The translations under genes and the position numbers were made by a program. 64,000 nucleotides of DNA, taken from assembly GCF_001456025.1 (NCBI RefSeq), contig NZ_LMTZ01000108.1:1-64000 (forward strand), given 5' to 3'. This stretch comes from Mastigocoleus testarum BC008. GTDB taxonomy: Bacteria; Cyanobacteriota; Cyanobacteriia; Cyanobacteriales; Nostocaceae. The notes under the pieces are model-generated. The model did not search any database, was not told the DNA's origin, and saw nothing but the letters and a program-made list of their open reading frames with translations. The first letter of the stretch is position 1. The number at the start of each line of letters is the position of its first letter. Shown here in pieces: positions 17,870 through 27,126 of this stretch.

Positions 17870-18532
17870 ATCTATTAGGTACGAATTGAGAAAATTTATG
17901 CCCAATTCCCTGAATTTGATATGTCTCCAAAAATTGGATTATCTAGGTAGATTATTTACAAAGTCGATTTGTGCACACAACTAATATCTAGTTGATAGTG
18001 ATTGCAAAAATCTGACTACTGCTGTTGCAAAAAATTTTAAGTGAATTTATGAAACATAATCCATAAAAGAGCACTGGGAACAACACCACAATCTTTGTTA
18101 ATCAAAATTAGCAACCTAGTCAACACTATGTAAACAAAAATTAATAATATGTGATAATAGTTACATGAAAATCAAGTCTACTTGTTATATATTTATTCTT
18201 GTTGATAATAGTTGTCGTTAAACCATTGTTTAAATCAGATTACTAAATCAGATGCTACGTATACAGCAAGTAGGCGCAATGTAATTGCGTTGAACTTGAA
18301 ACTAAATCTCAAATATGAAATCTCTAAGATAAAATCTCGAAAACTTCGGGGTATCTGGAGTAACGATGACCGGGAGTGACAGTATATATATCTTGTTTGG
18401 GATTATCAAAGGTGACTAATTAACTGGGACATTGGCTAGAGTTAAGAATTTGCGCGTGTGAAGATCCTGCATGTAAAATCTCTACAAATTGACCGGATAA
18501 GGCTAATTGTTTTACTGGAGATGTAGCTAATT
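17870..18532. other. spacer upstream of the iron transporter, with Fur-like half-sites
   Basis: No gene is seen. Two TGATAAT half-sites (18152-18158 and 18203-18209) stand about 330-380 bases before the first binding-protein gene; each is followed by an imperfect second half (AGTTACAT, AGTTGTCG). They could be weak Fur sites. The remaining DNA is AT-rich. Confidence 0.3.
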
Positions 18533-19540
18533 ATGCGAAAGTTTTTTTTGTTGGGGTTAGTGACTGTTGTCACCGGAGTTGGTATATGGGGATGTTCGCA
18601 AGGTGTTAATGAGAATTCAAAAACTCTCGTTGTTTATTCTGGTAGAAACAAAAAGCTGGTTGGTCCTTTAATTGAACAAGCGAAAGAGGATTTAAATCTA
18701 AATATTGAAGTACGTTACGGTAAAACCTCTCAACTGGCGATCGCACTTTTAGAAGAAGGTGATAATAGTCGTGCAGATGTCTTTTTTGGACAGGATGCTG
18801 GTGCTTTAGGGGCTTTGGAAAAAAACCAAAAAACTCTACCAATCGAGTCGAAAATACTAGAGCAAGTAGATTCTCGTTTTCGTTCGCCGGAAGGAAATTG
18901 GTTAGGGGTTTCTGGAAGAGCTCGTACTGTTGATTACAATACTAAATTGGTCAAAGAAAGTGATTTACCAAAATCGATTTGGGACTTAACTCAACCCAAA
19001 TGGCGTGGTAAAGTTGCTTGGGCACCTACTAATGGTTCTTTTCAATCATTTGTAACTGCAATGCGGGCAATTGAAGGTGAAGAAAAAACATTAGAATGGC
19101 TTAAAGCGATGAAAGCCAATGATGTGAAAAAGTATGGCAATAATGTAGCAATTGTTAAAGCTTTGGGAAGAGGTGAAGTTCATTTGGGGTTGGTCAATCA
19201 CTATTATTTACCCCGCTTCAAGAAAGAAAATCCTGATTTTCCGGTAGCTCACCACTATACCAATAAAGATGCAGGTGCAATGGTGAACGTTGCTGGGGTA
19301 GCAATGATGAAGACTACCGACCAAAAGGAAGATGTGCAAAAATTTATCAACTATATGGTTAGTTCAAAAGCACAAAACTACTTTGCTTCCAAAACCAATG
19401 AGTATCCTTTAAGTGAAGGAGTAGACGCACCTACTTTGCAAGTATCCCTCAAAGAACTTGACCCTCCAGAGATTGATTTGACTAAATTATCTAGTTTAGA
19501 AGAAACTTTGAAGCTGCTACAAAAAGCTGGAGTTGTTTAA
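18533..19540 (+). CDS. iron(III) ABC transporter substrate-binding lipoprotein (FutA-like)
   Basis: A periplasmic binding protein of 335 residues, with a signal sequence ending in a possible lipobox ('IWGC', Cys21) that would tether it to the membrane. It has the family start 'TLVVYSGRNKKLVGPLI', the 'FFGQDAGALGALE' segment and the paired tyrosines of 'NHYYLPRF' that bind Fe(III) in FutA/FbpA proteins. GGAG lies about 11 bases before the ATG. The permease and ATPase genes follow after a second, tandem copy of the binding protein. The two copies share most motifs but differ strongly in charge. Confidence 0.88.
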   Translation: MRKFFLLGLVTVVTGVGIWGCSQGVNENSKTLVVYSGRNKKLVGPLIEQAKEDLNLNIEVRYGKTSQLAIALLEEGDNSRADVFFGQDAGALGALEKNQKTLPIESKILEQVDSRFRSPEGNWLGVSGRARTVDYNTKLVKESDLPKSIWDLTQPKWRGKVAWAPTNGSFQSFVTAMRAIEGEEKTLEWLKAMKANDVKKYGNNVAIVKALGRGEVHLGLVNHYYLPRFKKENPDFPVAHHYTNKDAGAMVNVAGVAMMKTTDQKEDVQKFINYMVSSKAQNYFASKTNEYPLSEGVDAPTLQVSLKELDPPEIDLTKLSSLEETLKLLQKAGVV

Positions 19541-20002
19541 TTGGGTAATTAGTGATGTATTATAATGACAATTATATTCATTAGAATATCTAATGTTTAT
19601 AGGGTGTGTTAAGCATAAGTTTTAACGCAAATCTTCTTGGTAAGCCTCTTTATAGGGGCAAGTGAAAAATGATGGTTTTGCATAATTAGTTGTTTAATTT
19701 TTGTGATTCCTTTATTTGTCTGACCCCTGTAAAGTTTAAGGCAATTTTTGCACAGTAAACTTGCTGTGATGGAAAATTGTGCGCCTATTTAGATGATGAC
19801 TTTTTTGAACTCCTGAATTCTATTTGTATCCGAAATTGATTTACCGTCGAGTCCAATACAAGCCTGATGAACAAAGGGAAATTTACCCGAAAAATATATC
19901 AATTAAGTATTGGAATCAACTAAGTAGAGACCTAGGATGTGATATCTCTACGAATCAATTTAACTACCTGAGACATATAGTTTTTAATGGAGTCAGCAGT
20001 CT
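19541..20002. other. spacer between the two binding-protein genes
   Basis: A 462-base spacer with no convincing gene; a 60-codon open frame at 19824-20006 overlaps the next start and lacks family features. The second copy probably has its own promoter here. Confidence 0.4.
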
Positions 20003-21031
20003 ATGAGAAACATAAGACGGAAGTTTGTTTCCCTTGGATTAGCAGCCGTTGCAACTGGTTTGAGTTTTGCTAGTTGGGGTTTGGGTACAGAAACAGCTCA
20101 AGCACGTCGCAAAACTTTGGTAATTTATTCCGGTAGAAGCGAGAAGTTAATTGGTCCGTTAATTAAGCAGGCTAGAAAAGATTTAAATTTAGATATTAAA
20201 GTACGCTACGGTAAAACAGCTCAGTTAGCGATCGCGCTTTTGGAAGAAGGTAGAAATAGCCGCGCAGATTTATTCTTCGCTCAAGATGCTGGAGCTTTAG
20301 GTGCAATAGAAAGAAGAGGGCGTACTTTACCTATCTCATTCCGACAATTGAATAAAGTACCTGCTCGTTTCCGTTCCCCAAGAGGAAACTGGATGGGAAT
20401 TTCCGGACGTGCTCGTACTATTGACTACAACACTAAGTTAGTTAAAAAAAGCCAATTACCAAAATCAATTTGGGAATTAACTAAACCCAAATGGCGTGGT
20501 AAAGTCGGCTGGGCTCCTACAAATGCTTCATTCCAGTCATTTGTAACTGGTATGCGAGTAATGTATGGCGACAAAAAGACATTAAAATGGCTCAAAGCTA
20601 TGAAAGCTAATGGCACCAAAAAATACCCCAAAAATACTCCTATTGTTAAAGCATTAGGACGTGGTGAAATTCACCTCGGGTTGGTAAACCATTACTATTT
20701 AGCTCGGTTCCAAAAAACCAATCCTAAGTTCCCTGTTGCTCATCACTATACCCGCAGAGATCCAGGTGCAATGATCAATGTGGCTGGAGTATCAGTCCTG
20801 AGGACTACCGATCAAAGAAGAGACGCGGAAAGATTTATCAACTATCTACTCAGTCGTAAATCTCAACAATACTTTTCTTCTAAAACCAAAGAGTACCCCC
20901 TACGTAAAGGGATTGCATCTCCCAAAGGACAAGTACCTTTGTATCGACTCAGAGCGCCAAGAATCAACCTAACCAAATTACACACTCTCGAAGCAACCTT
21001 GAAGTTATTACAAAAAGCAGGAGTTATCTAA
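20003..21031 (+). CDS. iron(III) ABC transporter substrate-binding protein, basic paralogue with a Tat-like signal
   Basis: A 342-residue paralogue of the upstream lipoprotein. Its signal peptide has twin arginines ('IRRKFVSLGLAA', Arg5-Arg6) and a likely cleavage after AQA (residue 34), so it may be exported folded by the Tat route, as known for FutA2 of Synechocystis. It keeps 'VIYSGRSEKLIGPL', 'FFAQDAGALGAIE' and 'NHYYLARF'. The mature protein is unusually rich in Arg and Lys and should have a high pI, whereas the first copy is near neutral. Its stop codon abuts the ATG of the permease, so the permease is co-transcribed with this copy. Confidence 0.88.
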   Translation: MRNIRRKFVSLGLAAVATGLSFASWGLGTETAQARRKTLVIYSGRSEKLIGPLIKQARKDLNLDIKVRYGKTAQLAIALLEEGRNSRADLFFAQDAGALGAIERRGRTLPISFRQLNKVPARFRSPRGNWMGISGRARTIDYNTKLVKKSQLPKSIWELTKPKWRGKVGWAPTNASFQSFVTGMRVMYGDKKTLKWLKAMKANGTKKYPKNTPIVKALGRGEIHLGLVNHYYLARFQKTNPKFPVAHHYTRRDPGAMINVAGVSVLRTTDQRRDAERFINYLLSRKSQQYFSSKTKEYPLRKGIASPKGQVPLYRLRAPRINLTKLHTLEATLKLLQKAGVI

Positions 21032-22624
21032 ATGTCAAAAGCGGTTCGCCCCCCATTATTTCTCACAATAGCGGCGGTGGTGGTGGCGACCGCCATCGCC
21101 CTACCCCTAGTCTATTTAACGATCCGCACGGCATTTATTGGTGGGGAAGATTTATGGGAGTTAATTACTCGCCCCCGCAATTTAATGATTCTGGTCAATA
21201 GTGTCACCATGATGGCGATTGTGGCATTATTATCTGCAATTATTTCGATACCTTTGGCATTTTTAACGGTACGGACAGACTTACCTGCTCGGCGGTTTTG
21301 GTTAATAATGACAACATTACCATTAGCTGTTCCTAGCTATGTGGGTAGTTTTGCCTTGATTGCTGCTTTTGCACCCCGGGGAAGTTTTCTGCAGTTATTA
21401 CTACAACCTTTTGGTGTAGAAGAATTGCCTTCTATATATGGTTGGCCGGGGACAATGTTAGCATTAACTTTGTTTACCTACCCATACATGTTACTGAGCA
21501 TACGTTCTGCTTTGCAAGGTTTAGACCCTTCATTGGAAGAAGCTGCTCGTAGTATGGGTTATAACAGCAGACAAGCTTTCTTCCGAGTAATATTACCGCA
21601 ACTAAACCCATCTTTAATTGCTGGGGGGTTATTAGTTGCTTTATATGCTTTGCGAGACTTTGGGACGCCATCCCTAATGCAGTTTGATACTTTTACACAA
21701 GCGATTTTTGTCCAGTACCAAGCCAGTTTTGACCGTGACTCAGCAGCAGCTTTATCTTTAGTATTGGTTGCAATTGTATTATTTATGTTGTGGCTGGAAA
21801 ATCGCACCCGTTCCCGTGCAGGTTACTACACCCGGGGTTCAGCATCTTTGCGTCCAGCGAAAATGGTTAAACTGGGAAAATGGAAATTACCAGCCCTGAT
21901 TTTTTGTGGAATCATAACTTTTTTGGGCGTATTACTACCTATAATTATCACTGCATTTTGGTTGATTCAGGGATTAAGCACAAATTATGAATTTATCGAT
22001 CTGCTTTCACCAGCCCTAAATTCAATTACTGCAGCAGGACTAGCTGCAATTATTACCACACTGTTTGCTCTACCAATTGCCATACTGTCAATACGCTTTC
22101 CCTCAAAAGTTATCGCCATTATTGAACGTTCTACCTATGTATCTTTTGGGGTCCCTGGCATTGTAGTTGCCTTGTCTTTGGTGTTTTTCGGTGCTAATTA
22201 CTTGCCCATACTGTACCAAACCTTACCAATGTTGCTCTTCGCTTACTTGGTGTTGTTTTTGCAACAATCAGTGGGAGGAGTACGTACTTCCTTGTTGCAA
22301 GTAAATCCCCAAGTAGAAGAAGCAGCACGTAGTTTGGGAAATTCACCTTTGCAAACTTTGAAAAAAGTTACGATTCCCCTAGTTAGCCCAGGTATTTTAA
22401 GTGGTGCAGTATTGGTCTTTTTAACTGCAATGAAAGAACTACCTGCAACCATGCTATTAGCACCAATAGGTTTTGATACCCTAGCAATGGAAATTTGGAA
22501 AGCTACGGAAAATGTTGACTTTGCTGATGCTGCTGCTGGATCCCTAACAATATTATTGGTATCAATGATTTCGACTTTCGTTGTCCTATCTCAAGAGAAA
22601 GTCAAAAGTAAAGCAAAGGTGTAA
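21032..22624 (+). CDS. iron(III) ABC transporter permease (FutB-like)
   Basis: An inner-membrane permease of 530 residues with two homologous halves, each carrying an EAA loop ('EEAARSMGYNSRQAFFRVIL' and 'EEAARSLGNSPLQTLKKVTI') that contacts the ATPase. About twelve transmembrane helices are expected. This fused two-domain form is typical of FbpB/FutB iron transporters. The ATG directly follows the stop of the basic binding protein, and the ribosome site AGGAG lies inside that gene's end. The ATPase gene follows 91 bases later. Confidence 0.92.
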   Translation: MSKAVRPPLFLTIAAVVVATAIALPLVYLTIRTAFIGGEDLWELITRPRNLMILVNSVTMMAIVALLSAIISIPLAFLTVRTDLPARRFWLIMTTLPLAVPSYVGSFALIAAFAPRGSFLQLLLQPFGVEELPSIYGWPGTMLALTLFTYPYMLLSIRSALQGLDPSLEEAARSMGYNSRQAFFRVILPQLNPSLIAGGLLVALYALRDFGTPSLMQFDTFTQAIFVQYQASFDRDSAAALSLVLVAIVLFMLWLENRTRSRAGYYTRGSASLRPAKMVKLGKWKLPALIFCGIITFLGVLLPIIITAFWLIQGLSTNYEFIDLLSPALNSITAAGLAAIITTLFALPIAILSIRFPSKVIAIIERSTYVSFGVPGIVVALSLVFFGANYLPILYQTLPMLLFAYLVLFLQQSVGGVRTSLLQVNPQVEEAARSLGNSPLQTLKKVTIPLVSPGILSGAVLVFLTAMKELPATMLLAPIGFDTLAMEIWKATENVDFADAAAGSLTILLVSMISTFVVLSQEKVKSKAKV

Positions 22625-22715
22625 AACTATCTTGGAAATTATTATTTTGGAAGCAGAAAATAAGGAATTTCAATTTTTATTCTACTCCCCAATCTTTAGT
22701 TCCTAATCGCCAATC

Positions 22716-23771
22716 ATGGAAAAAGTAATTCTAGAGTTAAAAAATATAACCAAAAGATTTTCTGAAAATCCGATCCCTGCTGTTAATGATGTATCTTTAA
22801 CATTGCAACAGGGCGATATTTTAGCACTGCTAGGTCCTTCTGGTTGTGGTAAAACAACATTATTGCGAATGATTGGTGGTTTTGAGGAAGCATCCCAAGA
22901 CGGAACAATAGAAATTGACGGACAAATAGTTTGCAGTTCTGATACTTGGATTGCGCCAGAAAAACGCGATATCGGGATCGTTTTTCAAGATTATGCACTT
23001 TTTCCCCATCTGACTGTTGCTCAAAATGTTGCTTTTGGTTTGAAAAATCTCAATAAGGAGCAAGTACAAAAGCGAGTGACGGAAGTTTTAGATTTAGTCA
23101 GCCTAAAAAACTTAGAGGAACGTTACCCCTACGAACTTTCTGGAGGACAACAGCAACGTGTAGCCCTTGCTCGGGCTTTAGCACCCCAACCAAAGCTGAT
23201 GCTTTTGGATGAACCCTTATGTAATCTTGATATCCAAGTTAGATTAAGATTGCGACAAGAAATCCGGGACATTCTTAAAGCTGCAGGAACTTCAGCAATT
23301 TTTGTCACTCACGATCAAGAAGAAGCTCTTGCAATTTCTGATGTTGTTGGCGTCATGCGTCAAGGAAACTTGGAACAACTTGGTACTCCGGAAGAAATTT
23401 ATACATGTCCGGCATCACGATTTGTTGCAGAGTTCGTTACCCAAGCAAATTTTCTACCCGCTACCCGTAAAGGCGAACTTTGGGAAACAGAAATTGGTTC
23501 TTTTCCTGTAGAAAGAGGTCAAATCCAAGATTCTGTAGCAGACACAGGAGAATTAATGATTCGTCAAGAAGATTTAATTTTGAAAGCAACCCCAGATGCT
23601 TCGGTAAATATTCGCAGTCGAAGATTTTTGGGACGGGAATACCGTTATTGCTTAGAAACTCTTTCTGGTAGAGAAATTCACGCGCGGACATTAACCCATA
23701 CAGTTTTACCGGAAGGTGCATCGGTAGAACTTGCGATCGCGGATAATGCTGTACAAATATTTCCAGATTAG
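22716..23771 (+). CDS. iron(III) ABC transporter ATP-binding protein (FutC-like)
   Basis: A cytoplasmic ATPase of 351 residues. Walker A 'GPSGCGKTT' (about 42-50), the Q-loop region 'VFQDYALFPH', the signature 'LSGGQQQRVALARAL', Walker B 'LMLLDEPLCNLD' and the switch His in 'VTHDQEEAL' are all present. A TOBE-like regulatory domain follows at about 270-350. It completes the transporter with the two binding proteins and the permease upstream. Confidence 0.93.
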   Translation: MEKVILELKNITKRFSENPIPAVNDVSLTLQQGDILALLGPSGCGKTTLLRMIGGFEEASQDGTIEIDGQIVCSSDTWIAPEKRDIGIVFQDYALFPHLTVAQNVAFGLKNLNKEQVQKRVTEVLDLVSLKNLEERYPYELSGGQQQRVALARALAPQPKLMLLDEPLCNLDIQVRLRLRQEIRDILKAAGTSAIFVTHDQEEALAISDVVGVMRQGNLEQLGTPEEIYTCPASRFVAEFVTQANFLPATRKGELWETEIGSFPVERGQIQDSVADTGELMIRQEDLILKATPDASVNIRSRRFLGREYRYCLETLSGREIHARTLTHTVLPEGASVELAIADNAVQIFPD

Positions 23772-23889
23772 ATTTCTCCAAATTACATTTTTGAGCTTCA
23801 CATCCTCCCCATCCGTTTACTAAATTAATTCGGGTGGGGATATTAAAAAGCTTCTTCATTTGAGATTCGGCTTTAACCAGCAAATCATA

Positions 23890-24017
23890 ATACCAATTTG
23901 GAAAAATAATGAGACAGATAGATTTCTGTAGAGACGTTGCAGAGGCTAACGCCGACGCCGCAGGCTCTGCAACGTCTCTACCGGAGAATCTGTTGCAATG
24001 ATTTATCGAATTGGTAT
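23890..24017. mobile_element. long-hairpin repeat element (MITE-like)
   Basis: A 128-base imperfect palindrome. The ends are ATACCAATT and AATTGGTAT. The centre holds perfect 17-base arms, GTAGAGACGTTGCAGAG (23928-23944) and its complement (23965-23981), around a GC-rich loop. Transcribed, it would fold into one long hairpin and could also end transcription from both convergent neighbours, the ABC ATPase and the flavoprotein gene. Confidence 0.65.
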
Positions 24018-24111
24018 AACTTTCTTGAGCAGGTACACCAGAGTTATCATCGACAAATAAGTCACAATTCCTCTCATTATCAGTGCTGTACCAGAAAGAT
24101 TCTTGTGTCAT

Positions 24112-25575
24112 TTATTGATTGAAAATTCCCTGACCAGGAGTCAGAATATTTTTGGGATCGAGGGATACTTTTTGCCGTCGAAATTTATTCCAGCTTCGAG
24201 CAAAGTGTTCTATCCAGTCTTGTGGGCTGAATGGAAATGCGCTAATGCGGTAGCTCTTACCTCCTTGGTCTCGTGCTTGTTCAAATAAGGAGCGATTGGC
24301 AGCCACCATTGCTTGAACAGTATTTGGATCATCGGATGGAGCAGTGCGAAGAATACTGAAAAGATAAATGATCTCCTCAGACGGAACTTTAATAAAGGGA
24401 CGGGTTAACTTACTGCGCAGAAATGGATACAACAAAATTGGTCCATTTACATCTGTGGATTTTAGATTTTGCAGCACTTGGTGAATATAAGATTCCACTT
24501 TTGAATTAGGAATGAAAAGATCTAGCCAAGGATGAGGAAACTGCCAAACACCACTTTCTTGTAAAGCAGCGACAAGCGGTGCTAGGCGATTTTGCCAGTC
24601 GAAATAACTAAATTCATCAATAGTCGTTCCACCATCAGGACTCAAGCCATCTAGCAATGAATCGCTGGGAGCTTGGGGTGGGGTATAGTAACTGGCAGCC
24701 TCTAAGAGATAGGTCCAGCCTGTTGTAGATGAAGGGTTTGCAATTACTTGCCCTTCGAGATAGTTAAATCGACCATCTGTGACAGCTTGATTTTGGTCTG
24801 CGATGTACTGTTGCAGACTTGTATAAGAAAGTTGATAAACTCTGGCATGGGTAGGAGCCCCAATTAGAGGTAGAGTTGTTTGGGTGATAATGCCAAATTG
24901 ACCTAGACCTCCAATAAGTGAATTAAATAAACTAGGCTTTTTGTTTAGGGAAGATACAGTTGAAACACCTTTGCCAAGTATTGCTTGCACTTCTAATACG
25001 TTGTCGGCAAACAAACCAAACTTTTGTGTATGCCCTCCAATACCACCAACCTGTAAAAGCCCTCCTACAGATAGTCCAAGGTAATCAGGAAACACCTTAG
25101 GAGTTAATCCTTGAGCTAAAGTTGCCTTCAAAAGATCCAGTATCAGTACACCTGGTTCCACAATGACTTGTGTGGAACTAATGTGATGAATCTTATTTAA
25201 GGTTTTGGAGTCAATGACCACACCAGCATCAACTTGAGCTTGACCATAAGTGGTGTGTCCTTGTCCTCGCATTGCAACTTTGATTCCAAATCTGTTGGCG
25301 TAACGAATTATTTTTGCAATATCCCTTTTAGAACCTGGTTGTAATACCGCCATGGGGGTTTTTTTAATGATATGACCGAAATCATCAGCTACAGCAGCTA
25401 AAGATTCAGGGTCGAGTAAAAGTTGACCATCTAAATTAGGAATGGTGATTGAACTGGTAGATTGGGCTTGTACGTCAGTAATCCATAATTTCTCTACCGG
25501 GTCAAATGCTATGACACCAATAGTTGCCGTTGTTCCTATTAGTATGTCTCGACGCTTAATCCTTCCAGTATTCAT
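24112..25575 (-). CDS. exported FAD oxidase, cytokinin-dehydrogenase-like
   Basis: A 487-residue flavoprotein with a Tat-type signal ('IKRRDILIG', Arg8-Arg9; cleavage near 'VQAQS'). The FAD-binding-4 domain carries 'RGQGHTTYGQ', where His107 matches the residue that binds FAD covalently in cytokinin dehydrogenases, and 'PDYLGLSVGG', where Asp164 matches their catalytic Asp. The C-terminal half keeps 'PHPWLDLFIPNS', 'GPILLYPF' and the terminal 'DPKNILTPGQGIF' typical of CKX enzymes. Such enzymes cleave the side chain of N6-isoprenoid adenines. Export suggests action on cytokinins outside the cytoplasm. A related flavin oxidase with another substrate cannot be excluded. Confidence 0.8.
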   Translation of the reverse strand: MNTGRIKRRDILIGTTATIGVIAFDPVEKLWITDVQAQSTSSITIPNLDGQLLLDPESLAAVADDFGHIIKKTPMAVLQPGSKRDIAKIIRYANRFGIKVAMRGQGHTTYGQAQVDAGVVIDSKTLNKIHHISSTQVIVEPGVLILDLLKATLAQGLTPKVFPDYLGLSVGGLLQVGGIGGHTQKFGLFADNVLEVQAILGKGVSTVSSLNKKPSLFNSLIGGLGQFGIITQTTLPLIGAPTHARVYQLSYTSLQQYIADQNQAVTDGRFNYLEGQVIANPSSTTGWTYLLEAASYYTPPQAPSDSLLDGLSPDGGTTIDEFSYFDWQNRLAPLVAALQESGVWQFPHPWLDLFIPNSKVESYIHQVLQNLKSTDVNGPILLYPFLRSKLTRPFIKVPSEEIIYLFSILRTAPSDDPNTVQAMVAANRSLFEQARDQGGKSYRISAFPFSPQDWIEHFARSWNKFRRQKVSLDPKNILTPGQGIFNQ

Positions 25576-26024
25576 GTTTAATAAAGTCTTAATACTAAAA
25601 TAGTTTTAAAAAATTCCAACAAACAGGCGTGTAACTCGATCAAAAATCTGCCTGGATTGTAAATTTACCAAATCTCCAATTTCAAGAATTTTCCATGTAA
25701 CTTAATGAAAGAAATGAGGTAGTAATTTCCATGTAGTGAAACCTAAATATTAATTACTTAGTAAGTTGGTAATTTGAAAGAATGTACTTATGAATTTGCT
25801 AAACCTTGACTTCGATAAAATGCCACTAAGGATTGGAGCATTATGTGGTTTCATAATCGCTGTTGGAATTTTGTCAACCGGTCAAAATATTTTTGCAACA
25901 TAAGCAAATACATTTTATACAAGCTTTTCAATAGATATCAGCTAAAAATGGATAAACTTCGACCGCAGCGCGTAGCGATCGCAGTTAATTTAATCATAAT
26001 TATAGTTAATAAGTATATAAACTC
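25576..26024. other. spacer, no gene seen
   Basis: AT-rich DNA between the divergent flavoprotein and HLIP genes. It holds a GCGATCGC (HIP1) site near 25975 and a 74-codon open frame (25843-26067) that runs into the HLIP promoter region and lacks any family feature. Confidence 0.4.
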
Positions 26025-26069
26025 ATTTACATTTATTAATAAAAATTCGCTATACTCTGAAATGTAAAT
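26025..26069 (+). promoter_or_regulatory. probable hli promoter with inverted ATTTACATTT sites
   Basis: A perfect 10-base inverted repeat, ATTTACATTT (26025-26034) and AAATGTAAAT (26060-26069), encloses a TATACT -10-like box (26051-26056). TTTACA half-sites resemble those of the HLR1 element bound by RpaB at high-light genes, although HLR1 is normally a direct repeat. The hli start lies 38 bases downstream. Confidence 0.4.
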
Positions 26070-26106
26070 TAACAAATTATGTTTTCTCCACTTTGGAGTC
26101 GCTATT

Positions 26107-26283
26107 ATGCAAGATACAACCAAAACCGCAACTTCCGAACCCGGTAATAATGCTTGGCGTTGGGGCTTTACTCCCCAAGCTGAAACTTGGAATGGTCGTT
26201 TGGCAATGCTAGGCTTTTTAGCTGCTGCTTTGATTGAAGTATTCTCTGGTCAAGGTTTTCTCCACTTCTGGGGTATTCTGTAA
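26107..26283 (+). CDS. high-light-inducible protein (HLIP/SCP)
   Basis: A 58-residue thylakoid membrane protein with a single chlorophyll-binding helix. The CAB-family core is 'ETWNGRLAMLGFLAAALIE', followed by the short 'GQGFLHFWGIL' tail typical of cyanobacterial Hli proteins. Such proteins dimerise, bind chlorophyll and carotenoid, and quench excess energy or protect newly made chlorophyll. GGAG lies about 10 bases before the ATG. Confidence 0.93.
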   Translation: MQDTTKTATSEPGNNAWRWGFTPQAETWNGRLAMLGFLAAALIEVFSGQGFLHFWGIL

Positions 26284-26443
26284 GTCTTAATTTCTATAAG
26301 TCTTAACTCAGACAATATCAGACAGTAGATGAAGGGTAGTGTTTAATTATAATTACCTTTCATCTATTTACAAATATCCCTAAGAAGTTTAATTATTATT
26401 TTGCTACAAAATAACATAAGAAAGCACAACTTGTAGAATTGTT

Positions 26444-26715
26444 TTATAGATCGCTTTGATAGGCTTTTATTGCAAGGGTACTGAACACAGCAGTCAGTAA
26501 AAAACTCCATAGCAAAGCTTTCAAGAGTTCAACTGTCACCGACCACCAGAGGAAAGAGTACGAAGCGCCTGAACTGCAGAAGAAACCGGATTAAATTCTA
26601 CAAAGCCCTGAAGCCATTCTGGAAAACCTTCTTTTGGTACATAACCGATACTCAAGAAAGTAAGAAGCAGCAACCAAGGAATCATCACATCTTGAATCGC
26701 CTCTGCAGTTATTGC
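26444..26715 (-). pseudogene. ABC-2 type permease remnant
   Basis: Read on the minus strand, this stretch encodes the C-terminal end of a DrrB-like ABC-2 permease: 'MIPWLLLLTFLSIGYVP', 'FPEWLQGFVEFNPVSSAVQA', 'LRTLSSGG', and then, after a one-base frame change, 'LLKALLWSFLLTAVFST' to a stop at 26444. The N-terminal part is missing and the remnant is interrupted at its upstream edge by a short GC-rich palindromic repeat (near 26740). Export of lipids, drugs or glycans is the usual role of the family; this copy is dead. Confidence 0.75.
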
Positions 26716-26939
26716 GTACTGTAGGTATTACTTTTAAGCGCGAAGCGCAGGCTACGCCAACAAAAATCAAATATGAGTCCTATATGTTGTCAATAAAAGA
26801 TTGTGAATAAATATCTTTATTATAGGAATTAGTTTTTTATTTTGTTGCAACTATTGAAGAGTCTAAAATTATTATCGTCAGAAATTCCTATTAATAATTT
26901 GATAACTTCAATCATCTTTATGTTACCTTAAACAAATAA

Positions 26940-27092
26940 TGTTGGTTCTAATGGAAATTAGCCATTAGAGGTAACGGGGAAAGTTTGGTGTAATTCCAAC
27001 ACTGTCCCGCAGCTGTGATGAGGTCAGTTAAATGAAATCTTGTTTCATTTAATCTCTAGATCAAAATCTCTGAGTCAGAATGCCCGCCAACA
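26940..27092 (+). ncRNA. cobalamin riboswitch
   Basis: The leader carries the hallmarks of the AdoCbl/B12 riboswitch: a GGGGAA segment, a GGTG...TCC stem, the B12-box-like CACTGTCCCGCAGCTGTGA and the closing GAGTCAGAATGCCCGCC. It ends about 35 bases before the DUF1636 gene, so B12 would repress that gene through the transcript leader. Confidence 0.9.
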
Positions 27093-27126
27093 AAAACATA
27101 ACTTAGCTACAGTCTACGAGGTATAG

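Noticed and set aside
19824..20006. A 60-codon frame just before the second iron-binding protein
   Set aside because: It overlaps the start of that gene in another frame, has no ribosome site and its product is not recognisable.
23461..24111. A 216-codon minus-strand frame covering the end of the iron ABC ATPase gene and the long hairpin element
   Set aside because: It runs antisense to a clear ATPase gene and through a palindromic repeat; its product has no recognisable domain.
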